A DNA stretch of 30,710 nt from a virus, in the IMG/VR virus record IMGVR_UViG_3300046336_000185, positions 1-30,710 of that record. One strand, 5' to 3'. Below the pieces are notes generated by a model. That model was not told the DNA's origin. It made no database searches and saw only the letters and a list, made by a program, of their open reading frames with translations. A program made the position numbers and the translations under genes. Below are positions 22,920-30,665 of the stretch, piece after piece. Each line of letters starts with the position of its first letter. Position 1 is the stretch's first letter.

Positions 22920-23957
22920 TTAACCTGCCAGAGCACTGACATTAGAAAATAGATACATAGCTGTAGCCTGAGTGATTACAGGAGTGCGATTCGATACCGC
23001 TGGGTAATAGTACGATCGAGTCATTTCATCATAGTGAACAGGCTCAAAAACCTTAACCTCATCTCTAATCCCAAAAGTATAAAGGGCGCTGGCTTGCCCC
23101 ATATCCGCCTCAGGGTGGCCGTTGAAACTGGCCACATCACCATAAGACTGCTCCGCATCCAACATACTGGACTTGTCACTGAATTCAGCGACATAGCCCA
23201 ACCAAAACATATTGTTATACATTTTGAGCCTTGGATCGGTCAGGGGCGCGCCTTCTGGGCGATAGGCCGCATTCCCCACTATCAACTTCCCAAGGCCGTA
23301 AGCCTTGGCTAATGCCTGCTCATCAGCAAAAAAGTTGTTCATAGTGTTGGAATTGCTGCTAAAACGGTTCCGGGTTTCCGGATGGCGTTGCAGCGCCTTG
23401 AAGGCATTCAGGCTACACACACACACATTAGGATAAAAACCTGTTGCGTCGAAAATTGCCGTCCTTGCCAAGTCAATATCACGACTCGGAGTGGAGTTGA
23501 CAGGATCGCTCCACTGAGTAGCGCCGATCAATGTCCGGCGGTTGCTGACTGGGAAGTTTAGCGGATTACTGATTAATTGAGAAACCCGAAACTCGCGACT
23601 GAGATCGAGCGCATAATTAGTCTTGCGAGTCGCCTGCTTGTCCAGTGCTACCCCGGTTACCCCAACAGCTCGCAAAGATTCTTTAGTCAACTTGTAGGCG
23701 ATCGCCTCTTGCGTAATTTCAGCCCGATCGGTCGAGAAGTCCCAGCTAAAATGCTTGATCCGAGCACCAAACGCCCGATCCATGTTGAACAAGGTCAGCG
23801 CCGAATCATCAAACCTCGGGTACTTAAAGCTGTACTGATCACTAGGCACGATCGGTGCATATTCATCTGCGATCAAAGAGCCATTACCAAGCCGCATCGC
23901 AAAATTTTGCAACACATAATCAAACTTGGTATCCGCCGTATTTATGGGTATTCCCAT
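22920..23957 (-). CDS. Major capsid protein (HK97 fold)
   Basis: The 345-aa protein is of the usual length for a Mu gpT-type capsid protein. It shows FAMRLGNGSLIADEYAPIV near the start, an SREFRVSQLISN segment, and LNAFKALQRHPETRNRF near the middle, followed by VFEPVHYDEM close to the end. It follows the decoration protein and precedes the gp35-like gene, as expected. ATG 23957 has an upstream ATCAGGGTG box. No long N-terminal delta domain is present, so the protease gene probably supplies the scaffold. Confidence 0.85.
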   Translation of the reverse strand: MGIPINTADTKFDYVLQNFAMRLGNGSLIADEYAPIVPSDQYSFKYPRFDDSALTLFNMDRAFGARIKHFSWDFSTDRAEITQEAIAYKLTKESLRAVGVTGVALDKQATRKTNYALDLSREFRVSQLISNPLNFPVSNRRTLIGATQWSDPVNSTPSRDIDLARTAIFDATGFYPNVCVCSLNAFKALQRHPETRNRFSSNSNTMNNFFADEQALAKAYGLGKLIVGNAAYRPEGAPLTDPRLKMYNNMFWLGYVAEFSDKSSMLDAEQSYGDVASFNGHPEADMGQASALYTFGIRDEVKVFEPVHYDEMTRSYYYPAVSNRTPVITQATAMYLFSNVSALAG

Positions 23958-23991
23958 TTTTCGTTCACCCTGATAAAAAAATAGTGAGAGA

Positions 23992-24393
23992 TTAGAGAAA
24001 GCCTTCGTTGTGAATCAAGGCCAGCACATAAGTGTTAGCCAGAGCCGCTTTTTGAGCACGAGCAAAAGCTTTTTGCCCTCCTGCTGCAGGCACCCAGTTA
24101 TTAGCGCCATCAAGTGTCAGAGCAGCGCCCCGAGTCACCGCGACCGATACAAAAACTTCGGCCAAGCCACGGTTACAGCACGGCAGTTGTACAGTTTTGA
24201 TAGCCCCAGTAGCGTTCGGAAGCTGAGTTTCTACCAATACGCCAAAAAATCCATTGCCAGGGGTTGAATTAATCAGTGGGTTGCCAGGATTGTTGCTAAC
24301 CCCAATTCCCCGCTGTATTGCGGGGGCACCGATCGGTAATTGGGCATCGATCGAGTAGATCTCCATTTCGGAGGCAGCCAAGGACATGGGCAT
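23992..24393 (-). CDS. Head decoration (capsid cement) protein
   Basis: The 133-aa product, placed between protease and capsid genes, has the low-complexity beta pattern of capsid decoration proteins, with GLAEVFVSVAVTRGAALTLD and an alanine-rich end (ARAQKAALANTYVLAL). Such proteins bind and stabilise the expanded shell. It has an AAGGTG ribosome site 6 bases from ATG 24393. Family-level assignment (for example DUF2190) is not secure. Confidence 0.65.
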   Translation of the reverse strand: MPMSLAASEMEIYSIDAQLPIGAPAIQRGIGVSNNPGNPLINSTPGNGFFGVLVETQLPNATGAIKTVQLPCCNRGLAEVFVSVAVTRGAALTLDGANNWVPAAGGQKAFARAQKAALANTYVLALIHNEGFL

Positions 24394-24428
24394 AAATTCA
24401 CCTTCAGTTTTTACTATTTACTTGTGGA

Positions 24429-25319
24429 TTATTTGGCGCAGGCTTCCATCGCAGCCCCGTAGCTCATGCCCGGATTCTTCTTCATGTGGGCTTTGATTTT
24501 TTTGTCCATCATCATGGATGGATCTTCATCGCCGTCCGGCTCCATAGCAAATTCAGCCTCATCAGGCGCTGATTTATCTTTGCCGTAAGGAATAGTTTTT
24601 TTCCCGATCGCGACAGCCAGAAAAGATACCGCTGCATTACTGCCATCTTTAGCAGCCGCAAACGCAGCATTAAATTGATCGCCGGGTACCATAGCCAGCT
24701 TCGTAAAAACATCCACCATGCCAACCTGATCGCTAGGAGCGATCGCGCCTTTGGCCACCAATTCGGCAACGATCGGCACCACTTGAGATTGAGCCTCAAA
24801 CTGAGCCGACTTACGATCCATTTCAGCCTGCCGAGCGTCTAGCTCGTCAATCTTGGCCTGTAGCTCTTCTTCGGTCATACTCGCCACTCTAATAAAGGAT
24901 ACTTGGGCGCTTCCAAATTGCGCCACATTTAATCGATCGAGTGCCACCCTCTCCCCTTTCGGGAAAAAGCCAACATGATCGAATTCGATACCATCACTCG
25001 TATTGGCCGGGTTGCCTGGTAGCCGAATCTTGGCCGATATCTTTGCCCCAAGTGCATTGATGATCGTAGCCGCGCCATCGCTTAGACCATCATAGGCAGC
25101 CGCAACCACACGCCCAGCCTGGTTGATAGCTAATCGAGTGGCGTAGCCGAACGCTTGTTCATTCGTCTGGGGATGGCGCATTACTAATGGTAGCTTTTGG
25201 CCGCTCTGGTTAAAGTGAGCCACCGATCGATTAAGTTCCTCGCGCGAAACTGGCACCGATCGACCAGAATAGTCGGTGTGCTTGCCCGCGTAAAAAATCT
25301 CAACCTCTCTCAACCCCAT
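24429..25319 (-). CDS. Prohead protease/scaffold protein (Mu gpI-like)
   Basis: The 296-aa product has a protease half (about 1-150) with a conserved LPLVMRHPQTNEQAFGY segment and DHVGFFPKG. Its second half is helical, with a coiled coil around 150-180 (TEEELQAKIDELDARQAEMD), a typical scaffold region. In Mu the gpI protease carries the gpZ scaffold at its C-terminus. Residues 255-263 (AEFAMEPDG) resemble a motif in the portal-proximal proteins. The protein ends in MSYGAAMEACAK. It should cleave itself and other head proteins during maturation. A TTAATCAGGGTG box precedes its ATG. Confidence 0.82.
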   Translation of the reverse strand: MGLREVEIFYAGKHTDYSGRSVPVSREELNRSVAHFNQSGQKLPLVMRHPQTNEQAFGYATRLAINQAGRVVAAAYDGLSDGAATIINALGAKISAKIRLPGNPANTSDGIEFDHVGFFPKGERVALDRLNVAQFGSAQVSFIRVASMTEEELQAKIDELDARQAEMDRKSAQFEAQSQVVPIVAELVAKGAIAPSDQVGMVDVFTKLAMVPGDQFNAAFAAAKDGSNAAVSFLAVAIGKKTIPYGKDKSAPDEAEFAMEPDGDEDPSMMMDKKIKAHMKKNPGMSYGAAMEACAK

Positions 25320-25366
25320 CCGCTTGCACCCTGATTAATAAAGGTAGGAACGTCGATATCATAACA

Positions 25367-25386
25367 GATAATCAAATTTGATTATC
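25367..25386. promoter_or_regulatory. Perfect 20-bp AT-rich palindrome
   Basis: GATAATCAAA is followed directly by its inverted copy TTTGATTATC between the gpG-like gene and the protease gene, starting inside the gpG stop codon. On the plus strand it is followed by six T, and on the minus strand TATGAT lies just downstream. It may be an operator, a weak terminator for plus-strand transcripts, or part of an internal promoter for the head operon. Confidence 0.6.
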
Positions 25387-25867
25387 ATTTTTTGAGGTAG
25401 TCGCCCACGATTGCCTCTATCTCCGATCGATCACCCTTGCTCACTCCCAGGAATACCCGCGCAGTCATACGGCCTGTCCCTAGCTGGTGAAAGACTCCAT
25501 ACCGTTGAGGAGTGCCGATCGCCACCTGATCGCCCTCCACCTGATAAGTAATCGTGTCTCTCAGTAAAAAAGTATCCTTAAGAATATCGCTAGGATTAGC
25601 TCTAGTCCGCTTGTACAGCTTCTTGGCTCCCTTCCTCTGTTTCCGATCTTGGCTTTTTGTTTTAGCGGCTATGGTGCTGGCCGCTAGCGGTGCCCAAGGT
25701 GAGCCATTAGGAGCCGTGCTGCTATCAAATCGGCCTCGGGTTTGGCGTAGCATATACTCACCGATCGACTGCATCGCTGGCCGAAGGTTGGCGGCTTTGG
25801 CCGTTAGTACAGATAGCCGCTTGATAGCCTCTTTATCGCCCGAGATAGTAAGGTTAAATACAGTCAT
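25385..25867 (-). CDS. Phage virion morphogenesis protein (Mu gpG-like)
   Basis: The 160-aa product fits the virion morphogenesis family (PF05069): basic, with IGEYMLRQTRGRFDSS, NGSPWAPLAASTIAAK, LLRDTITYQVEGDQVAIGTP and HQLGTGRMTARVFLGVS. Members complete heads or tails, and in Mu the gene follows MuF. Here it is the first gene of the head block and lies next to an HTH gene that starts 25 bases away on the other strand. The separation from MuF by the early region is unusual. Confidence 0.85.
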   Translation of the reverse strand: MTVFNLTISGDKEAIKRLSVLTAKAANLRPAMQSIGEYMLRQTRGRFDSSTAPNGSPWAPLAASTIAAKTKSQDRKQRKGAKKLYKRTRANPSDILKDTFLLRDTITYQVEGDQVAIGTPQRYGVFHQLGTGRMTARVFLGVSKGDRSEIEAIVGDYLKK

Positions 25868-25892
25868 CTTGTACCATTTTGGATGTCAACAT

Positions 25893-26339
25893 ATGCCAAT
25901 TTCCGCTACTAGCGATGCCGCTGAATTAGCAAAAATGATCGGGGTTAGCCAAGCTGAGTTACTAAATATATTAGTAGCCCGCTTTGGCGATCATCTCATC
26001 TCTCAGATTAATATCGAAACCCACCACCGGGCAAACAAGATTGCTTTACGGCAGTGGGCTAAAAACAATACCAATAATCCCCGGCGAATAATTGCCTATA
26101 CTGTTAAAGCGGCTCGGTATCGATCAAATCTAACGCAACAGCAGTTAGCGGATAAGTTGGGATGGAAAGCTTGGGTTATGGCAGACGTTGAGCTGTGCAG
26201 GCGAGTTTCTAAAAAAAAGGTGCGGGCGATCGCCGCAACATTAAACGATCCGGCATTAAATCTGCTTCTCATATACTACGGCTGGTCAGACTGCACCACT
26301 GTGAACTCTGGGCAACAAAGCCCTAGTCTTCTGGCCTGA
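25893..26339 (+). CDS. HTH (XRE-like) DNA-binding regulator
   Basis: I start at ATG 25893 (148 aa) because the open frame upstream overlaps the gpG-like gene and has poor composition. Residues 74-125 (ARYRSNLTQQQLADKLGW, then VRAIAATLNDP) form a helix-turn-helix of the lambda-repressor type. The first 50 residues contain a second helical region (AAELAKMIGVSQAELLNILVARF). GGA lies 9 bases before the ATG. It is divergent from the head operon and so is placed to control it. Its 3' end overlaps the end of a minus-strand gene by 64 bases. Confidence 0.7.
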   Translation: MPISATSDAAELAKMIGVSQAELLNILVARFGDHLISQINIETHHRANKIALRQWAKNNTNNPRRIIAYTVKAARYRSNLTQQQLADKLGWKAWVMADVELCRRVSKKKVRAIAATLNDPALNLLLIYYGWSDCTTVNSGQQSPSLLA

Positions 26340-26503
26340 GCTTGCCAGTTCGTCGCCTCCAGTTCGCACAAATCGCGGCTATTTCGCCAGTCCTCCCGCG
26401 ATGGCCGATCGACCAATCCATAGGCACTAGGATCGGCATCATTCCCAACTCCGCGCCCCACATATTTGCCTGTGGTGGTGCGGAGGATATATCGCTTGGC
26501 CAA
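26276..26503 (-). CDS. Hypothetical protein (75 aa) with TTG start
   Basis: The gene begins at TTG 26503, supported by a strong GGAGG 8 bases upstream; no ATG is available. Its 75 residues (MAKRYILRTTTGKYVGRGVG at the start) have a beta-hairpin pattern followed by a helix (LCELEATNWQAQARRLGL) and PEFTVVQ at the end. This outline is familiar from small phage proteins of unknown role. It lies 2 bases after the Rha-like gene and is probably co-expressed with it. No function can be assigned. Confidence 0.6.
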   Translation of the reverse strand: MAKRYILRTTTGKYVGRGVGNDADPSAYGLVDRPSREDWRNSRDLCELEATNWQAQARRLGLCCPEFTVVQSDQP

Positions 26504-26505
26504 GA

Positions 26506-26763
26506 TTAGCCCCTCCGATAATCGCCGCTAGGCTGATGGGTTGCTCCTATCGAGTTGGTAGATGTCCCGATTTCAAATCGGAGGTTCCCCAGAGCCTGCA
26601 ATCTTACTGAGTACTTCTTGATTGTCCGCTGAAGGCTTTCATGCTGAAGCCCTAGCCGATCGGCTATCAATCGGCTGTCAACCACCAGCTCTTCGCCTTG
26701 AGCGATTACGCTTAATTCCCCAAACCCACCATCTAAATTTGATACAATTTTATTGCTAGACAT
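26506..26763 (-). CDS. Short Rha/phage-regulator N-terminal domain protein
   Basis: Starting at ATG 26763 the product has 85 residues. ELVVDSRLIADRLGLQHE then SLQRTIKKYSVRLQALG matches the N-terminal domain of the Rha-like phage regulatory family, in which a DNA-binding fold precedes a variable C-terminal domain. Here the protein stops after 30 further residues, so the second domain is missing or never existed. A longer frame from 26871 has poor composition and overlaps the promoter region. It is divergent from the plus-strand operon, as expected for a regulator. Confidence 0.6.
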   Translation of the reverse strand: MSSNKIVSNLDGGFGELSVIAQGEELVVDSRLIADRLGLQHESLQRTIKKYSVRLQALGNLRFEIGTSTNSIGATHQPSGDYRRG

Positions 26764-26878
26764 ATTTTTTCGCGTTTGTAGAATCGCATGAATTATTTGT
26801 CTACTATACCAAAAGGCGCTAACTACGAAAGTGATTAGCGCCTTTTGGCGTATTAATTCATTTGCAATCATTTTGCAG

Positions 26879-26913
26879 TTGTACGGTTAGCCGAAGATCC
26901 GTAAATTTACTGG
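26879..26913 (+). promoter_or_regulatory. Early promoter with overlapping palindromic operator
   Basis: TTGTAC (26879-26884) and TAAATT (26902-26907) are 17 bases apart. The -10 box lies inside CCGTAAATTTACTGG (26899-26913), which is one base off a perfect palindrome CCGTAAATTTACGG. The same half-sites begin both copies of the 46-bp repeat at 9671 and 10856, so a common regulator could bind all three. It would drive the small-protein/ERF operon. Confidence 0.5.
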
Positions 26914-26970
26914 GGACAAATAAATGCCTTTTGAGGCACAATAGGAGGATAAACAAATCGGATTCAGGCA

Positions 26971-27090
26971 ATGACTAAGAAAGAGATTGAAGCCCGCGAT
27001 CGGCGGTCAAAAGAACGGCAAGAAAAGCTCAAAAGGCTTACGGATGAAGAACTGGCGAAACTCACAGATCACTCACTATTTAACTCTTAA
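26971..27090 (+). CDS. Small, highly charged helical protein (39 aa)
   Basis: ATG 26971 opens 39 codons ending at TAA 27088-27090. The product is very rich in Lys, Glu and Arg (MTKKEIEARDRRSKERQEKL) and predicted to be a single helix. A strong AGGAGG lies 22 bases before the ATG, too far to be its normal ribosome site; an ATT codon at 26962 in the same frame would sit better. The next gene starts 4 bases after the stop, so the two form an operon. Function unknown. Confidence 0.5.
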   Translation: MTKKEIEARDRRSKERQEKLKRLTDEELAKLTDHSLFNS

Positions 27091-27094
27091 AACA

Positions 27095-27289
27095 ATGCAA
27101 GTATTTAGCACTCCGATCGACCACCTCGAAATTCTGATGACCCGCATGGCTGAATTGTCCACAGCTCATCGATCGGCAGCAGCAGCCCGATATATCCAGC
27201 AACGCGAAAAGCTCGGCAGATCTGAGCAGTACGCCGCAATTTCAGGCTCAATCAACAAATTAATTGAAAATCATCGGTTAAAATTATGA
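27095..27289 (+). CDS. Hypothetical early protein (64 aa)
   Basis: I start at ATG 27095, 4 bases after the previous stop; the longer frame from 26987 overlaps the 39-aa gene. The 64-aa product is helical (DHLEILMTRMAELSTAHRSA, then IQQREKLGRSEQ) and might bind DNA or protein. Its stop overlaps the ERF start (ATGA), so it is coupled to recombination. No ribosome site of its own is seen. No family recognised. Confidence 0.55.
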   Translation: MQVFSTPIDHLEILMTRMAELSTAHRSAAAARYIQQREKLGRSEQYAAISGSINKLIENHRLKL

Positions 27290-27993
27290 ACATTTTATCT
27301 AAAATTAACGTAATCATGGGCACAGTACCCGCGATCGGCAGAGAGGGAAAAATAGTAGCTGGGAACGCTCAAGTCAGCGTAAGGAAAGCTGATGATGTTT
27401 TTGATGCAATATTCCCTCTGATGGCAACTCATGGGGTCGTTATCACAAAAGAAATAATAGATTTACAGCAGAAATCTATTACCAAAATCATTAAAGCTGG
27501 TCAGCCTGAATCTTACGAAAAAGTTTATGAATATGTAGTCATCAGTGCCAAATTTACTTTTACCGACACTGAAGATAATTCTAGTATTTCCAGTTGCTCG
27601 ATCGGGTGCGGAATGGACGATCAAGACAAGGCACTATCTAAAGCCCAGACTGTAGCCCTTCGGATTGCCCTGACCGAGGTATTCGCAATCCCCTTCCACG
27701 AAGTTGACTGGAAAGACAAAGGATCTCATGATGATGCCGCGATTGCTCCAGTTACATTGCCAAAAAAGCCCAATAGTGATGCTGCAAAACAGATACTAGA
27801 TGAGTTGGAAGCTTTAAAAACAACCTGCCGAAAAATGGCGGAAAAATTGGGGGCAAACAAATCAGCGGAAATCGCCGAAAATGTGTTAGGTGATGGGCGG
27901 CCGATCGATTACTCTAAATGGTCAAAAAATCAGTGGGATTTTTACAGAACAAAACTAGAACAAGCGACCCATCAAGGATTATCAAAAAAATAG
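27286..27993 (+). CDS. erf: ERF-family single-strand annealing protein
   Basis: The 235-aa product is a clear ERF protein (PF04404), which anneals complementary single strands during phage recombination and genome circularisation. The core lies at about 25-150: YEYVVISAKFTFTDTEDNSS, then a Gly-Met segment (CGMDDQDKALSKAQTVALR) and IALTEVFAIP. The C-terminal part is a helical linker (AKQILDELEALKTTCRKMAE) and a basic end. It is the last gene of the plus-strand operon. No exonuclease partner or single-strand binding protein is visible, so it may work with host proteins. Confidence 0.9.
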   Translation: MNILSKINVIMGTVPAIGREGKIVAGNAQVSVRKADDVFDAIFPLMATHGVVITKEIIDLQQKSITKIIKAGQPESYEKVYEYVVISAKFTFTDTEDNSSISSCSIGCGMDDQDKALSKAQTVALRIALTEVFAIPFHEVDWKDKGSHDDAAIAPVTLPKKPNSDAAKQILDELEALKTTCRKMAEKLGANKSAEIAENVLGDGRPIDYSKWSKNQWDFYRTKLEQATHQGLSKK

Positions 27994-28039
27994 TCTAACT
28001 GGTGAACACTCGTTACACTTGCTACAGTTAATCAAAAAA

Positions 28040-28073
28040 AATGCAGAACCACCGGTGAATGGTAGTTCTGCAT
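28040..28073. terminator. Bidirectional intrinsic terminator
   Basis: ATGCAGAAC (28041-28049) pairs with GTTCTGCAT (28065-28073); after one mismatch ACC pairs with GGT, leaving a 7-base loop. The stem is flanked by a run of A on the left and TTTTT on the right, so it can end both the plus-strand ERF transcript and the minus-strand methyltransferase transcript that converge here. Confidence 0.88.
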
Positions 28074-28078
28074 TTTTG

Positions 28079-29155
28079 CTATAGATATTTGATTGATTCT
28101 GTAGCGGCCTGGGCAACGATCGGGATGACCCCATTTCCAATTAAGCGCACCGCGATCCGGCAATCATCCCCTAACCACCAACGATCTGGGTATCCTTGCA
28201 GTCGTTGAAGAGCAATCGAGTTGATGCCTTTTACAACCGCCCCTTTATTAAAAACAGCGCGACTACGCCCCTTTGAGCTAGCCGTGAGAGTATTTGATGG
28301 TTGCTCTTTGGATCTTGGGCAGCATTGCCACCCACCACTAACCAGATAAGCGTCTAAATACTTTTCTCTTTTATTGCCTCTGCCATCAGATCCTAACGAT
28401 GCCCGGATAGTTCCGACCGGCTCATACTCTGGCCAAATACTAGGCTCTTTGCCATAGTAGCCGACACGCTGCACCAAACTACTAACAGAGCATTTATTGA
28501 CGGCCTCTTGCTGCCGATCGGTGAGGACTGAATCTGGCAAATCAGGAATTAGATCGGCGACCGCATCCAGCCATCCATGCCATTTAGGCAACCCAAGCGC
28601 GGCGCTTTTCTTCTCGTTCCAATTACAGTGGGTTTGGGTAATCGGTAATAGCGCCGCTTTCTTTGGATTCACAGCCAAGATTATTAATCTTTTCCGGGTT
28701 TGCGGTGCCCCAAAATCGGCAGCATTTAGAATCTGGCATTGCACCACATACCCTAAGCTCACCAAGTTATTGATTAAAAATTGACAGCTTTTAGATTTCA
28801 AGTACGGTGGGACATTTTCAATCAGAACAGCTTTAGGCTTTATGACTGCGACAAACTCGGCAACCTTGGCAGAGAGCCATTGATCAGTAAAAGTTTCCTT
28901 GCCCCCAACCTTGGCCACTGAGAAGCTAGGGCAAGGTGGCGAGGCCATCAGTAAGTCGGGCTTATCGAACTTTTTCGGATCGCAATGAAGGAGGTTCCGG
29001 CACCAAGCATCGCCGCTCACGTTTAGGCGGTAAGCATCGATCGCCGGTTGCCAATTATCGATCGCCCCGATCGGGAGATACCCAGCATCGATCGCACCCT
29101 GAGTTTTGCCGCCAGCGCCACAGAAGAGGGAGAACACAGTTTTCTGCTTAGGCAT
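28079..29155 (-). CDS. DNA (cytosine-5) methyltransferase
   Basis: The 358-aa enzyme has all main C5-methyltransferase motifs: motif I FSLFCGAGG (8-16, SAM binding), motif IV with catalytic Cys75 in SPPCPS, motif VI ENV (113-115), motif VIII QTRKR (152-156), motif IX RLQGYPD (318-324) and motif X GNGVIP (340-345). The target-recognition region lies at about 165-300. It should methylate cytosine in a specific site and so protect phage DNA from host restriction. CGATCG is a plausible site, since it is methylated in many cyanobacteria, but the specificity is not visible from sequence. ATG 29155 overlaps the previous stop by 8 bases. No cognate restriction gene is nearby, so it is an orphan. Confidence 0.93.
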   Translation of the reverse strand: MPKQKTVFSLFCGAGGKTQGAIDAGYLPIGAIDNWQPAIDAYRLNVSGDAWCRNLLHCDPKKFDKPDLLMASPPCPSFSVAKVGGKETFTDQWLSAKVAEFVAVIKPKAVLIENVPPYLKSKSCQFLINNLVSLGYVVQCQILNAADFGAPQTRKRLIILAVNPKKAALLPITQTHCNWNEKKSAALGLPKWHGWLDAVADLIPDLPDSVLTDRQQEAVNKCSVSSLVQRVGYYGKEPSIWPEYEPVGTIRASLGSDGRGNKREKYLDAYLVSGGWQCCPRSKEQPSNTLTASSKGRSRAVFNKGAVVKGINSIALQRLQGYPDRWWLGDDCRIAVRLIGNGVIPIVAQAATESIKYL

Positions 29156-29567
29156 TAGATTTCAACCAAGCGCAATCTAGTCTTTGCCCTTCTGGGAAAA
29201 TCCATAAATGGCGCATATTCGCATCGTTCACAATCTGCAAATCTTCTGGGTAGACCTCAATCGCAAATCTATCGCCAAAACCTACACCCCGCTTGATCTC
29301 CTGCAACTCATCCCAGCTAATCCCATCGGCAAAAACCCGACCCTTGCCAAACTCACATTTTGTAACTGATATTCTTAAAAATCCATTCTTAGCTGAATAT
29401 ACTTGAGCTAAGAATTTCCGGCTCATGAACACCGAAACCGGAATGTGATCGCCAACCTGGAACATTGAAGGCCATTGCCATTTAGGGATTTCCGTGAATT
29501 TATTTGTATAGTTGCTGACGGTACTAGCTAGTTCTGCTTTTGCTAGCTTTCTAAACGCCTTGCTCAT
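29148..29567 (-). CDS. DUF7694-like phage protein
   Basis: The 139-aa product contains a pattern I know from a widespread phage family of unknown function: FLAQVYSAKNGFLRISVTKC, DGISWDELQEIKRGVGFGDR, AIEVYPEDLQIVN and MRHLWIFPE. The order and spacing of these marks fit DUF7694. It has an AGAGG site and overlaps the upstream gene by 4 bases (ATGA). Such proteins lie in early or replication regions; here it directly precedes the methyltransferase. Confidence 0.65.
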   Translation of the reverse strand: MSKAFRKLAKAELASTVSNYTNKFTEIPKWQWPSMFQVGDHIPVSVFMSRKFLAQVYSAKNGFLRISVTKCEFGKGRVFADGISWDELQEIKRGVGFGDRFAIEVYPEDLQIVNDANMRHLWIFPEGQRLDCAWLKSNA

Positions 29568-30295
29568 GTTGCCTCTAAATTATTTTCTATTTCTGCGATC
29601 GCCGCCAATACCCGATCGCGCTGTGCTGCCGGAATCTGGCCACTACGCTCTAATGCCTTGCCACTAAGTGATCGACTGCCGATCATATTCTTAGTAGTAG
29701 TTACTTTAATTTCTCCGGCCTTCAACAAGCGGATCAGGCTATCAGCTCGATCCTTACCGCTTGCGTCACAGTAATCATTCCTGCAAACTGCGCCCGTGCT
29801 GTCCACATAGCTACCTCCAGATACTTGCTGTTGCGCCGTTGTGGTGGTTCCTGATAGGCTGATTATTTCTGGTGCTGCGGGGAGTCCAGAGCCACTAGTT
29901 TGCAGCCCTTCTGCAAATTCTTTTTTTAGCCAATCTAGCTCGGTGTAACCGTCGCGGCCTTCGGTTTTCGCCATAGCTACAGCTCGCACCCCACCAATTT
30001 GCCGTAAGGAGGCAGCAGCATAACCGCTAATCTGGCCAGACTCATAGCGTCCTTGAGCTACGCCCATAATTACTTCCCATTCGCCCTGTGGGTTAATTCC
30101 GGCAATTTTTTGGAGTAAATCGGCAGGCTTCGGCATCCCATTAGTACAGCAGCTCCAAAATACTTCCTCGAATTGGTCTGTCGTCACTGATGATGTGCAG
30201 CCGAGCCACATCTTCAGTATTCCGTCGTTGTAAGTTTTGCCATGGCCTGAACAAGCCGCTTGCAAGCAATTCTCTAAAATAGCTGGATCAATCAT
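29564..30295 (-). CDS. Putative replication-region protein (replisome-organiser-like layout)
   Basis: I place the start at ATG 30295 (243 aa); it overlaps the previous stop by 8 bases, and the longer frame from 30343 has a hydrophobic leader that overlaps the upstream gene. Residues 1-130 (NCLQAACSGHGKTYNDGILK, WSCCTNGMPKPADLLQKIAG, AAASLRQIGGVRAVA, TELDWLKKEFAEGL) recall phage proteins found next to replication genes that contain the PKPAD motif (such as DUF6475, from memory). The C-terminal half is polar and then helical. GKT (19-21) occurs without a proper Walker A. Function is not established. Confidence 0.5.
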   Translation of the reverse strand: MIDPAILENCLQAACSGHGKTYNDGILKMWLGCTSSVTTDQFEEVFWSCCTNGMPKPADLLQKIAGINPQGEWEVIMGVAQGRYESGQISGYAAASLRQIGGVRAVAMAKTEGRDGYTELDWLKKEFAEGLQTSGSGLPAAPEIISLSGTTTTAQQQVSGGSYVDSTGAVCRNDYCDASGKDRADSLIRLLKAGEIKVTTTKNMIGSRSLSGKALERSGQIPAAQRDRVLAAIAEIENNLEAT

Positions 30296-30665
30296 GTAGC
30301 TCAACCTTTGTATAAATATCGTGATCCGGGAAATAATAAGCAACGTAATCTAATTCAATTCGAGTTAATTTATCCGGCTCTTTTTTGGCCTTTCTAGCTG
30401 TCGCGTACCAAATCATGTGGGCTTCTGCTTGAGAACATGGATTGCCTTTTAAATTGCACCATTCTTTTGCCTTTGGCTGGCTTATTTTTATCACCGTGCC
30501 AACTTTTAAGTCGTCAGAAAGTGATCGCCAACTTGCTGCGTATTCGGCGATCTTTTCGTTCAGTTGCCTGCCGATTAGAAACAGAAAATTTTTGCTTTCA
30601 AACTCTGGCTTTGCTAGCCATTGCGATCGAGCAACCCACAGAGTCGCATCCCTGATCAACGCCAA
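30288..30665 (-). CDS. Hypothetical early protein, start uncertain (possibly partial)
   Basis: The frame is open to the right edge. The first usable start is TTG 30665 (125 aa), with AAAAGGGG about nine bases upstream; no ATG occurs before residue 79. The protein has helical segments (FLFLIGRQLNEKIAEYAASW) and a beta part (VGTVIKISQPKAKEW) with two Cys (CNLKGNPC). The 5' end overlaps the perfect inverted repeat at the window end, so the true N-terminus may lie beyond the sequence or be altered by an assembly artefact. Function unknown. Confidence 0.5.
   Translation of the reverse strand: MALIRDATLWVARSQWLAKPEFESKNFLFLIGRQLNEKIAEYAASWRSLSDDLKVGTVIKISQPKAKEWCNLKGNPCSQAEAHMIWYATARKAKKEPDKLTRIELDYVAYYFPDHDIYTKVELHD

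Noticed and set aside
25554-25892. N-terminal extension of the plus-strand HTH gene
   Set aside because: The frame is open but overlaps the well-supported gpG-like gene on the other strand, has a composition unlike the rest, and a better start exists at 25893.
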